The position numbers and the translations under genes are program-made. A stretch of 18,125 nt of DNA from Chthoniobacter sp. (GTDB lineage: Bacteria > Verrucomicrobiota > Verrucomicrobiia > Chthoniobacterales > Chthoniobacteraceae): assembly GCA_025351065.1 (NCBI GenBank), contig JANXWQ010000380.1, positions 1 through 18,125 on the forward strand, read 5' to 3'. The notes under the pieces are model-generated. The model did not search any database. It saw only the letters and a list, made by a program, of their open reading frames with translations, and was not told the origin of the DNA. Positions 6,241 to 13,680 of the stretch are shown here, piece by piece; within the stretch, counting starts at the first letter, position 1; the number at the start of each line of letters is the position of its first letter.

Positions 6241-7497
6241 CTAGAAAATGACGGGGCGCTTTGGCCTGCCAGCCGCGTCCGGCGTGACCACGCGGAGCAG
6301 CACCATGACGAGCACCGCGCCGAGCGGGATCATGCCGGGGAGCCACACCAGCCAGCGGCTGAAGACCGCCATCGCCGCCATCGCATAGACGACGAGCGAG
6401 ACAAACCCGATGAGCGGCGCCCACCACTTTTTCAGCCGCGGCACGCGGTAGCTGATGAGCATGAAGACCGCGATCACCATACCCTCCGCCCACCGCGGCG
6501 CGCGCCGGATGAAGGACTGGTTCTGGATCGTGGCGATGGCCGCCGCGAACAGCTCGCCCGGCGAACCTTTGCGCCCCGCCGCCAGCGCCACGGTGCGCGC
6601 CGCCGGGTCGGTGCGCGCGAGCAGGACGATGCCGCCGCGCAGCCGGTCGAGCGGCACCACCGGCGCGCTGCCCGCGTCGCGCTGCTCGGCGGCGAGCATG
6701 AGGTCGCCGAAGCTGAACGCCGCGCGCGGCGAGCCAAAGTCCACGCGCATGCGGCCCGCGGTGTCGATGGGGATGCGCAGGTTTTTGCCGAGCAAAATCT
6801 GCGCGCCCGGCTCCACCGTCACATCGTCCGGCGTGAGCTGGAGCCACAGCATCACCGCCTGGAGCACAAAGGCCGGCACCACCTGGCCCCGGTAGCGCAG
6901 CACCAGCGGCACCGCGTTGTAGCGCTCATAGACCGCCGGCAGATTCGTGAAGCCCACCGTCGAGGACAGCCGGTAGTTTGCCGTCGGCTGCCGCTCGATG
7001 AGCGAGAACTCCGGGATGTCCGTCACCGCCCCCGTCACCTTGCGCAGCACCGGCACCTCCTGCAGCGGCGGGATCACCGTCGGGTCCTCGGGAAAACCCA
7101 GCGCCGAACCGAGCAGCACCTTGCCCGCGGTCAGGATTTTCTCCCGCAGCAATTGCTCGTTCGACGGCAGCAGCCGCAGCTGCTCCTCCGGCAGCCCAAA
7201 GCGGCTCCAGTCCAGCACCTCGTCGCAGGCCAGCACCTCTGGCTGGAGCGGCTGCATGACTTGGAAAAAGATGGCGAACTTCTCCGGCGACCACGGCCAC
7301 GGGTAGAGGCCCAGCGTGCTGTCGTCGATGCCCACCAGCGTGACCGGCGCAGGCGCGGCGGCGCGGCGGCTGTGGCGGGCGAGGAAGTCGGCAAAGGCAT
7401 TGTCCCACGCCGCCAGCGGCTCCTGCCGCGCGCCGAGCGCGAGCGCCAGACCTGCGAGGAGCACGAGAAACATGAACTGTGCTCCAGTGCGAAACAT
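6241..7497 (-). CDS. CHASE2-domain membrane protein lacking an output domain
   Basis: A 418-residue protein with an N-terminal hydrophobic segment (about 7-22), a CHASE2-type extracytoplasmic sensor domain, and three closely spaced membrane helices near the C-terminus (about 345-410). Sensor hallmarks are TLVGIDDSTLG with WPWSPEKFA, a VLACDEVLDWSRFG stretch where cyclase-linked CHASE2 domains have 'A..I.FD..F', and FSFGDLMLA with LRGGIVLLART towards the end. After the last helix only about a dozen residues remain, so there is no cyclase, kinase or phosphatase domain. The ATG at 7497 gives a proper N-terminal helix; upstream in-frame starts add arginine-rich sequence. It follows the CHASE2 cyclase gene by 107 nt on the same strand and probably arose as its paralogue. 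A role as a partner or modulator of the cyclase is inference. Confidence 0.75.
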   Translation of the reverse strand: MFRTGAQFMFLVLLAGLALALGARQEPLAAWDNAFADFLARHSRRAAAPAPVTLVGIDDSTLGLYPWPWSPEKFAIFFQVMQPLQPEVLACDEVLDWSRFGLPEEQLRLLPSNEQLLREKILTAGKVLLGSALGFPEDPTVIPPLQEVPVLRKVTGAVTDIPEFSLIERQPTANYRLSSTVGFTNLPAVYERYNAVPLVLRYRGQVVPAFVLQAVMLWLQLTPDDVTVEPGAQILLGKNLRIPIDTAGRMRVDFGSPRAAFSFGDLMLAAEQRDAGSAPVVPLDRLRGGIVLLARTDPAARTVALAAGRKGSPGELFAAAIATIQNQSFIRRAPRWAEGMVIAVFMLISYRVPRLKKWWAPLIGFVSLVVYAMAAMAVFSRWLVWLPGMIPLGAVLVMVLLRVVTPDAAGRPKRPVIF

Positions 7498-7604
7498 GGC
7501 GCGCAATGAGCGGGATTTCCCTCCCGACTCCAAGCACAAAAAACACCGCCGTGAGGCATCTGGCCGTCTGCCAAAATCTACTCCGGGAATGATTATGCGG
7601 AGCG

Positions 7605-9713
7605 CTATTTGCCCGGCATTTTGAAGACGCCGGTCCAGACCGGGCCGAGCGGGTGGCTTTGCAGTTCCGCGCAGCGGGCGAGGAAAATCGTGGCGAGCGC
7701 GTCGCCGGGCTGAGCGGCGAGGACTTCGCGCCACGCCTTTTCGGCGGCGGTGAAATCCCCGGCGCGGTAGGCGCGCACGGCGGCCTCATGGCCGGCGAGC
7801 CACGGGGGCTCGGTGGTGGCGGGGTCGCGCGGGCCGAGAACGGTGAAGACTTTGACGGGCTGGGTTTTGCCTTTGACCAGGATGAGATCGACGGAGCGCA
7901 GGAGGAAGGCATCGCGCACGAGGGGCGCGACGGTTTCGCCGAGGCAGAGATCAATGCCGTATTCCTTGGTCAGCCCCTCGATGCGGGAGCCGAGGTTCAC
8001 GGCGTCGCCGAGGACGGAGACTTCCATTTTGGCTTCGCAGCCGAGGTTGCCGACGATGGCTTCGCCGTGGTTCAGGCCGAAGCCGACGGCCAGCTCGGGC
8101 AGGCCGCGCACTTTCCACCCCGCGTTCAAGCGCGCGAGGGCCGCGCGCATTTCCAGCGCGGTCGTCACAGCGCGGCGGGCGTCGGTTTCCACACCCGCCG
8201 TGACGATGCTGCCCCAGTGCGCCATCACCGCGTCGCCGATGAATTTGTCGAGCGTGCCCTCGTGGGCAAAGACGATGCCGACCATGTCGTTGAAGTATTC
8301 GTTGAGCTGGGTGACGAGCGCATTGGGGTCGGCGCTCTCGGTCATGGTGGTGAAGCTGCGGATGTCGGAGAAAAGCACGGTGATGCGGCGGCGCTCGCCG
8401 ACCAGCGAGTTGAGGAAGGTAGTGGGGTTGTCGAGGATTTCGCGGACGACATCGCGGGAGACGTATCTTTCCAAAGTGCGGCGGACGCGCTGCTGCTCGC
8501 GCCGGTCGAGCGCCTGCTCGAAGACCGTCCACGTCAGCCCGCTGCCGGTGAGCGTGAGCACGGGACCGAGGAGGATGGGGAGCAGGCCGGCGGCGTTGTA
8601 CAGCCACTGCGCGCCGCTGTAGAAAGCCGCGAGCAGCAGCGCGAGGAGCAGCAGCCGCAGCGGCCGGCTGGCCACACGCGCGCCGAGCAGCCACGCGAGC
8701 AGGCCGGCGGCGAGGATGAGGGCGACATTTTCCCACGGCGTGGTCTCGCGGATGAAGTCGTCGTTGAGCGCCGCATTCATCGCGCTCAGGTGGATGACGG
8801 GGCCGAGGAGTGTGCCGAAGGGCGTGTGCAGCCGGTCCTCGGATTCATTGCCCGCCGCGCCAATGAGCACGATTTTGTCGCGAAAAAATCTCCCGCCTTC
8901 ATACGGCGGCGCGGCCCACTGCGCCTCGACGAAAATGTCCTGGAGCGGACGCGGCTGAATTTGCGCGCAGAAGCGGATCATCACCGGCGCGCGGGTCTTT
9001 GGAATCTGCCCGGCGCGGCCCGCTTTTTCGAGTCCGCGCGCACCGAGCGAGAGCAGTTCTTCGCTGTTGTCCATGGGCGGCGTGCCCAGGAATTCCGGCA
9101 GCGTGGTGCGGTAGCGGACGCGGCGGACGATGAGATCGTCGTCCGGGCGCATATTGACGAAGCCGAGCCATGACCGGCCCGCGGGCGGGGTCAGCGCGGG
9201 CGTGGGCATGACCAGGCCGCCCTTGTGGCTGACCGTGACCTGATCCGGGTCAGCGTCTTCGTCGCGGTCTTTGAAATTGATGCCGAAGACCACGCGCTCC
9301 GGCCAGCGTTCGAGCGCCGCGCGCAAAGGCTCGTCGCCCTCGCGCGGGCTGGGAAAGAGCACGTCGAAAACAATGGCCGAGGCGCCAGCTTGCGCGAGCC
9401 GGTCGATGATGAGCGCATAGACTTCGCGGTTCCACGGAAAGCCCCGCTTCATCATTTGCAGGGCGCGCGATTTTTCCACCTCGTCGGGGAAGACCGTCTC
9501 GAGCGTCTGGGTCGTCTCGTCGATGCCGAGATAAACGAGACGCGGGTTCTGGGGCGAGGCGTGCGCGCGGGCATTGGTCATCAGCCAGTCGCGCGCGGCC
9601 CGCTCGGCGCGGAGGTAGCGGCCGTGGCGGAGTTGCGAAACCGCGACCGCGAGCGTCCACAGCACGCAGATCACCGTGAGGGTGCGACGGTGTTTGGCGA
9701 GGCCGGGCGACAT
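7605..9713 (-). CDS. CHASE2 sensor class III adenylate/guanylate cyclase
   Basis: A 702-residue membrane receptor that makes a cyclic nucleotide. Layout: N-terminal helix (about 10-27); periplasmic CHASE2 domain (about 35-325) with YLGIDETTQ, ASAIVFDVLFPSP, GFVNMRPDDD and FRDKIVLIGAAGNESED; three helices (about 329-398); a linker; and a class III cyclase domain (about 440-625). The catalytic residues look intact: metal aspartates Asp450 (LFSDIRSFT) and Asp494 (FIGDAVMAHW), Lys490 and Asp570 for base recognition (favouring ATP, so cAMP), and Asn573 and Arg577 in LGDAVNLGSR. A short TPR-like tail (about 640-685, YRAGDFTAAEKAWREVLAAQPGDALA) follows. The ATG at 9713 is preferred because upstream in-frame codons cross the divergent intergenic region. 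The neighbours, a second CHASE2 protein and divergent FecR/barrel genes, suggest envelope sensing. Confidence 0.92.
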   Translation of the reverse strand: MSPGLAKHRRTLTVICVLWTLAVAVSQLRHGRYLRAERAARDWLMTNARAHASPQNPRLVYLGIDETTQTLETVFPDEVEKSRALQMMKRGFPWNREVYALIIDRLAQAGASAIVFDVLFPSPREGDEPLRAALERWPERVVFGINFKDRDEDADPDQVTVSHKGGLVMPTPALTPPAGRSWLGFVNMRPDDDLIVRRVRYRTTLPEFLGTPPMDNSEELLSLGARGLEKAGRAGQIPKTRAPVMIRFCAQIQPRPLQDIFVEAQWAAPPYEGGRFFRDKIVLIGAAGNESEDRLHTPFGTLLGPVIHLSAMNAALNDDFIRETTPWENVALILAAGLLAWLLGARVASRPLRLLLLALLLAAFYSGAQWLYNAAGLLPILLGPVLTLTGSGLTWTVFEQALDRREQQRVRRTLERYVSRDVVREILDNPTTFLNSLVGERRRITVLFSDIRSFTTMTESADPNALVTQLNEYFNDMVGIVFAHEGTLDKFIGDAVMAHWGSIVTAGVETDARRAVTTALEMRAALARLNAGWKVRGLPELAVGFGLNHGEAIVGNLGCEAKMEVSVLGDAVNLGSRIEGLTKEYGIDLCLGETVAPLVRDAFLLRSVDLILVKGKTQPVKVFTVLGPRDPATTEPPWLAGHEAAVRAYRAGDFTAAEKAWREVLAAQPGDALATIFLARCAELQSHPLGPVWTGVFKMPGK

Positions 9714-9807
9714 GCGGGGCAAAGTGATAGCGCACGCCGCCGGGCGGACAACGCCGGAGTTTGATTGCGGCTTGACGCCGCGCGCGCGGCCCGGTTTTCT
9801 CCCACCC
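9714..9807. promoter_or_regulatory. Divergent intergenic region between cyclase and FecR genes
   Basis: This 94-nt gap must hold the promoters of both transcription units. On the minus strand there is a possible sigma70-like pair: TTGTCC (9751-9746), 16 nt, TATCAC (9729-9724), which would give a nearly leaderless cyclase mRNA. For the plus strand no convincing -10 box is seen. A purine/pyrimidine-alternating gc run (about 9779-9788) lies in the middle. The boxes are weak matches read by eye. Confidence 0.3.
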
Positions 9808-10635
9808 ATGTCGCAACGAAAATCCACGGCGTTCCTCGCGGCGTCGCTCCTCACCCTCGCTGGCTCCGCTCCGGCCGCCACGCCCTACACGCAGGCCACG
9901 GTCACGCGCACGGAAAACCAGGTCAGCTACGGCGTCGTGAAAGGCGACCGCAGCGAGACGCGTCCGGCGGCGTCGCAGGACGTGGTGAAGGCGGCGAACT
10001 TCCTGCTCAGCGAAAGCGAATCGCGCGCGGAACTGAAGTACGACGACGGCACGATCGTCCGCATCGGGCAGAACACGATCTTCACCTTCGAGGCCAACAG
10101 CCGGACGCTGAACCTCAAGAAAGGCACCTTCGTTTTCTTCATCCCGAAAGGACAGGGCGGCGGCACGATCAAGACGCCGAGCCTCACCGCGGCGATCACC
10201 GGCACGGTCGGGAAAGTTTCGGACAACATCATCGCCATCCTCGACGGCGAGGTCGTGCTGAAGCCGTCCGGGCAGATCGTGAAGGCGGGCCAGTTTGCGC
10301 GGCGCAATCCCGACGGCTCGATCACGATTGGCGAGTTCGATCCGTTGAAAATGTTCGACGGCAAGCTGATGACCTTCAACGGCCCGCTGCCCGGCATCCC
10401 GGAGAAACTGCTCGGCACACCGCTGCTCGACATGCACGACCTCGGCTCACTCGACGCGGCGGATCGGGTCATCAATTCACCATCCGGCATCCAGCATTTC
10501 TTCCCCGAGCCCACGCCGCGCCAGACCACCCCGCGCCCGGCGACGCCCATTCCTGCCACGCCGACGCCCGCGCCCCCGCCGACCACGCCGCGGCCGATCT
10601 GCCCGGAGTGCATCTCTCCGCCTAAAAGCTGCTAG
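9808..10635 (+). CDS. Secreted FecR-domain protein with proline-rich, cysteine-ending tail
   Basis: A 275-residue exported protein. A signal peptide (about 1-24, ending SAPAA) is followed by a FecR domain (about 58-170) with SRAELKYDDGTIVRIGQNT, LNLKKGTFVFFIPKG and the TIKTPSLTAAITGTVGKV strand pattern typical of FecR (where it reads 'V.TP...A.VRGT'). A linker region follows, then a Pro/Thr-rich stretch (about 234-263) and a C-terminal tail CPECISPPKSC with three cysteines. It lacks the cytoplasmic and membrane parts of classical FecR anti-sigma regulators, so it is a periplasmic or surface FecR domain. The ATG at 9808 is chosen because it starts the signal peptide. The barrel gene begins 18 nt downstream and the CHASE2 cyclase lies divergently upstream. 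A sensing or scaffold role is inferred. Confidence 0.85.
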   Translation: MSQRKSTAFLAASLLTLAGSAPAATPYTQATVTRTENQVSYGVVKGDRSETRPAASQDVVKAANFLLSESESRAELKYDDGTIVRIGQNTIFTFEANSRTLNLKKGTFVFFIPKGQGGGTIKTPSLTAAITGTVGKVSDNIIAILDGEVVLKPSGQIVKAGQFARRNPDGSITIGEFDPLKMFDGKLMTFNGPLPGIPEKLLGTPLLDMHDLGSLDAADRVINSPSGIQHFFPEPTPRQTTPRPATPIPATPTPAPPPTTPRPICPECISPPKSC

Positions 10636-10653
10636 CGCCTGACCCTTCCCACT

Positions 10654-11508
10654 ATGAAAACGCGCATCGCATTTTTCACCACCCTGCTCCTGGCCGCGGC
10701 CCTGCACGCGCAGGACGGCAAGACCTTTCACACGTCCACCGGCACGCGGTTGCAGAGCCAAAAGGAGATCGAGGACATCGGCGAAATCAACGAGCAGCAG
10801 GGCGGCTCGAAGTGGCGCGTGAACGTCTCGGGCCGCGGCCAGTACACGAGCAACGCCCTCCTCAGCGGCAACAACACGAGCAGCGATTTCCTTTTTCTCC
10901 CAACCATCGAAGTCGGCTACCACACGCCGCTCGGGAAGCATTTCAGCTTCGACCTCGCGACGAAAATCGAGGCGGCGATCCTGGCGGATCACTCGGACCG
11001 CAGCTTTGTCGGCTACAGCGCCATCGCCACGCTCGACTACACCTGCAAGCCGGGCGTGCCGCGCGCCTACGTGAGCGTGGAGCCGTACCGCTACGATGCC
11101 TTTGACAGCGGCGAGCTCGCCACCGAGGCGGTCGGTTTCACCGGCGGCTTTGACTGGGGCCACAGCTTCAACGCCGGGCGCTCCGTGGTCTTCGCCGGCA
11201 CGAGCTATTCGTACTACCTCGCCGACCCGAGCATCGACAGCCGCAGCACGGTGCGTGGCGTCATCGGCCTCGCGCACCAGATTCGCACGAACCTCACCGG
11301 CCAGGCTTACTACCAATATCAATACAGCGACTACACGGACTTTGGGCGCAACGACTCGCGCAATGTCCTCGCCGGAAACCTGCTCTACCAATTCCGCGAG
11401 CACCTCTTCGGCACAGTCAATGTCTCGTGGGTCAACAACGACTCCTCGCAGCAGCGCGCCAGCTATCAGGGCGTCAGCGCCGGACTCGGGCTGACCTTGC
11501 AGTACTAG
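10654..11508 (+). CDS. Small outer-membrane beta-barrel protein
   Basis: A 284-residue protein with a signal peptide (MKTRIAFFTTLLLAAALHAQ), a short polar region, and then a long series of alternating polar/hydrophobic strands rich in Tyr, Gly, Ser and Asn: WRVNVSGRGQYTSNALL, FLPTIEVGYHTPLG, FSFDLATKIEAAI, VFAGTSYSYYLAD, LTGQAYYQYQYSDYTDFG, LFGTVNVSWVN. The last strand ends in the C-terminal aromatic residue LGLTLQY, the usual insertion signal for outer-membrane barrels. Strand count suggests roughly 10-12 strands. No porin or secretin family is recognised. It is 18 nt after the FecR gene and surely co-transcribed with it. A partnership in which the barrel anchors or exports the FecR protein is inference. 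Confidence 0.8.
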   Translation: MKTRIAFFTTLLLAAALHAQDGKTFHTSTGTRLQSQKEIEDIGEINEQQGGSKWRVNVSGRGQYTSNALLSGNNTSSDFLFLPTIEVGYHTPLGKHFSFDLATKIEAAILADHSDRSFVGYSAIATLDYTCKPGVPRAYVSVEPYRYDAFDSGELATEAVGFTGGFDWGHSFNAGRSVVFAGTSYSYYLADPSIDSRSTVRGVIGLAHQIRTNLTGQAYYQYQYSDYTDFGRNDSRNVLAGNLLYQFREHLFGTVNVSWVNNDSSQQRASYQGVSAGLGLTLQY

Positions 11509-11543
11509 GAAAAGTGCGCGCTCCGGCTGTGTTCGCCAGCCCC

Positions 11544-12182
11544 ATGACCACTGCGAACAAAATCACCATCGCGCGGATTTTGCTGATCCCGCTTTTCGTG
11601 ATGATGGCCATCTACTACGGGCGATCCGTGCAGCGCGACGAGCCGCTGGAGTGGCAGCGCTGGACGGCCATCGGCATCTTCGTCATCGCCGCCGCGAGCG
11701 ATGGCATCGACGGCTACATCGCCCGCCGTTTCAACCAAAAGAGCCGCCTTGGCGAAGTGCTCGACCCGCTCGCGGACAAAGGGCTGCTGCTCTCCGGCAT
11801 CATCACGCTCAGCGTGTCGGACTGGGGCTACGAAATCCCCGCGTGGTTCCCCGTGCTCGTCGTCGCGCGCGATGTGGTCATCCTCGCCGGCACGCTCACC
11901 CTGCATTACCTGAATGGCAGCGTGCGCGTGCGCCCGAGTTGGACGGGCAAGACCGCGACCGCGCTGCAAATGGTCGCCATCGCGCTGTGCATGCTCCAGT
12001 GGAATTGGTTTGAAAAGACGCTGGCTATCGGCGGCTGGACGCTGACAGTGGGCGTCCTCGATTTGTCCGTCTGGCTGGCTGGCTTTTTCACGCTCGTCTC
12101 CGGCTTCGGCTACGTCATGGGCGGCATCGCGCAGCTCCACGACAAAGGCCACGGCGATCCCAAACCCTGGAACGAACCCTAA
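11544..12182 (+). CDS. pgsA: CDP-alcohol phosphatidyltransferase (PgsA-like)
   Basis: Integral membrane enzyme; most likely CDP-diacylglycerol--glycerol-3-phosphate 3-phosphatidyltransferase, the committed step of phosphatidylglycerol synthesis. The 212-residue protein carries the complete CDP-alcohol transferase motif: Asp53, Asp56, Arg61, Gly70, Asp74 and Asp78 in DGIDGYIAR...RLGEVLDPLADK. Hydrophobic helices precede and follow it (for example 7-25, 41-52, a helix after WFPVLVVARDVVI, and FFTLVSGFGYVMG at the end). The N-terminus NKITIARILLIPLFV is typical of PgsA. The ATG at 11544 is chosen; the open frame continues upstream into the barrel gene but has no family features there. der starts 4 nt after its stop, so the two are probably translated from one mRNA. 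Substrate specificity among CDP-alcohol enzymes is less certain than the fold. Confidence 0.88.
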   Translation: MTTANKITIARILLIPLFVMMAIYYGRSVQRDEPLEWQRWTAIGIFVIAAASDGIDGYIARRFNQKSRLGEVLDPLADKGLLLSGIITLSVSDWGYEIPAWFPVLVVARDVVILAGTLTLHYLNGSVRVRPSWTGKTATALQMVAIALCMLQWNWFEKTLAIGGWTLTVGVLDLSVWLAGFFTLVSGFGYVMGGIAQLHDKGHGDPKPWNEP

Positions 12183-12186
12183 CGCC

Positions 12187-13680
12187 ATGCCTCGCACCGT
12201 CGCCATCGTCGGACGCCCCAATGTGGGCAAGTCCGCACTCTTCAACCGCCTCGCCGGGCGGAAAATTTCCATCGTCCACGACCAGCCCGGCGTGACCCGC
12301 GACCGCATCACCGCGAAGTGCAAGCTGGGCAAAGGGGCGTTCGACATCATCGACACCGGCGGCATCGGCGGGGATGTGGATGCGAGCTTCACCGACCAGG
12401 TGCATGCGGAAGTCGAGATCGCGCTGGCCGCGAGCGATCTGCTGCTCTTCGTGGTCGATGGGCAGGACGGCATCACGCCGGTCGATTTGGAATTGGCGAA
12501 ACGTCTCCGCCGCATCGAGAAGCCGCTCGTCCTCGTGGTCAACAAGATCGACCACGACAAGCACAGCAACGCGCCCGCGGAATTTTCGCGCCTCGGCTTT
12601 CCCACGCAGATCGCCATCAGCGCGGAGCACAATCGCGGCATCGGGGAACTCGTCGCCGCCGTCGAGCGCGGCCTGCCGGCTGAGGTCGAATCCTTTTTCC
12701 CGCCTGCCGCAAACGCGAATGAGACGCCGATCAAAATCGCCATCGTCGGCCGCCCGAACGTGGGCAAATCCTCGCTGACCAACGCCATCCTCCACGACGA
12801 CCGCACCCTCGTTTCGCCGATCAGCGGCACCACGCGCGACGCCATCGACATCCCCTACGAGCGCCACGGCAACCGCTACGTGCTCATCGACACCGCCGGC
12901 ATCCGCCCGCGCGGCAAAGTGGACAACGTCGTCGAGGTCTTCAGCGTCATGCGCGCCGAGTCCAGCATCCGCCGCTCCGACCTATGCCTGCTCGTCATCG
13001 ACGCCACGATGGGCGTCACCGCGCAGGACAAAAAGATCGCCGGCATCATTCAGGAGGCGAAAAAACCGTGCGTCGTCGCGATCAACAAATGGGATCTCAT
13101 CAAGGATCAGACCGCCGACAAGGACGCGCTCAACGGCGTGCTCGACCGGATGCGCGCCGAGTTGTTCTTCGTCGATTACGCGCCCACCCTGCTCGTCTCG
13201 GCGAAGACCGGCGCGGAGTTGACCCGGCTTTTCAAAACCATCGAGCGCGTGAAAACGGAAGCGCACGAGCGCATCGGCACCGGCGTGCTGAACCGCCTGC
13301 TGGAAACCATCATGACCCAGCACCCGCCCGGCGTGCGCGGCGGCAAACGCTTCAAAGTCCTCTTCGCCACGCAGCCCGAGCACGAGACCCGCTGGCCCAT
13401 TCCCACGCCCGAGATCGTGCTGTTCGTGAACGACGAGAAGCTGCTCGACAAAACCTACCGCCGCTTCCTCGAAACGCGCATCCGCGAAAAGCGCCCGTAC
13501 ACCGGGCTGCCGCTGCTCTTCCACTTCCGGCCCCGCGAAGCACGCGACAAGGAGAGCCAGACGCGCGGCCAGAAGTTCGGCGGGCATCCCGAGATCGGCG
13601 GAAAAAAAATCCCCCGCGGCCCGCGCCCGAAGCACGGCACCGGCAAGGCCGCGAAACCGCGCGCCCGGCTCGGCGGCTAG
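12187..13680 (+). CDS. der: Ribosome-assembly GTPase Der (EngA)
   Basis: Essential tandem GTPase acting in maturation of the 50S subunit. The 497-residue protein has two G domains and a C-terminal KH-like domain. First G domain: GRPNVGKS (9-16), DTGG (57-60), NKID (119-122). Second: GRPNVGKS (188-195), SGTTRDAID (213-221), DTAG (235-238), NKWD (300-303) and SAKTG (338-342). The KH-like part covers about 362-450 (RFKVLFATQ, FVNDEKLLDKTYRRFLETRIRE, and LPLLFHFRPR). A basic, glycine-rich tail of about 45 residues follows, likely for rRNA contact. The start ATG leads directly into the first G domain. The stop codon overlaps head-on with that of the convergent HtrA-like gene. Confidence 0.97.
   Translation: MPRTVAIVGRPNVGKSALFNRLAGRKISIVHDQPGVTRDRITAKCKLGKGAFDIIDTGGIGGDVDASFTDQVHAEVEIALAASDLLLFVVDGQDGITPVDLELAKRLRRIEKPLVLVVNKIDHDKHSNAPAEFSRLGFPTQIAISAEHNRGIGELVAAVERGLPAEVESFFPPAANANETPIKIAIVGRPNVGKSSLTNAILHDDRTLVSPISGTTRDAIDIPYERHGNRYVLIDTAGIRPRGKVDNVVEVFSVMRAESSIRRSDLCLLVIDATMGVTAQDKKIAGIIQEAKKPCVVAINKWDLIKDQTADKDALNGVLDRMRAELFFVDYAPTLLVSAKTGAELTRLFKTIERVKTEAHERIGTGVLNRLLETIMTQHPPGVRGGKRFKVLFATQPEHETRWPIPTPEIVLFVNDEKLLDKTYRRFLETRIREKRPYTGLPLLFHFRPREARDKESQTRGQKFGGHPEIGGKKIPRGPRPKHGTGKAAKPRARLGG

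Noticed and set aside
5774..6847. 357-codon minus-strand open frame joining the repeat region and the CHASE2 gene
   Set aside because: It is an out-of-frame reading of the CHASE2 gene fused to arginine/proline-rich translated repeats, so it is not a gene.
7653..9173. 506-codon plus-strand open frame
   Set aside because: Antisense to the CHASE2 cyclase; composition is typical of a GC-rich shadow and no domain is recognisable.
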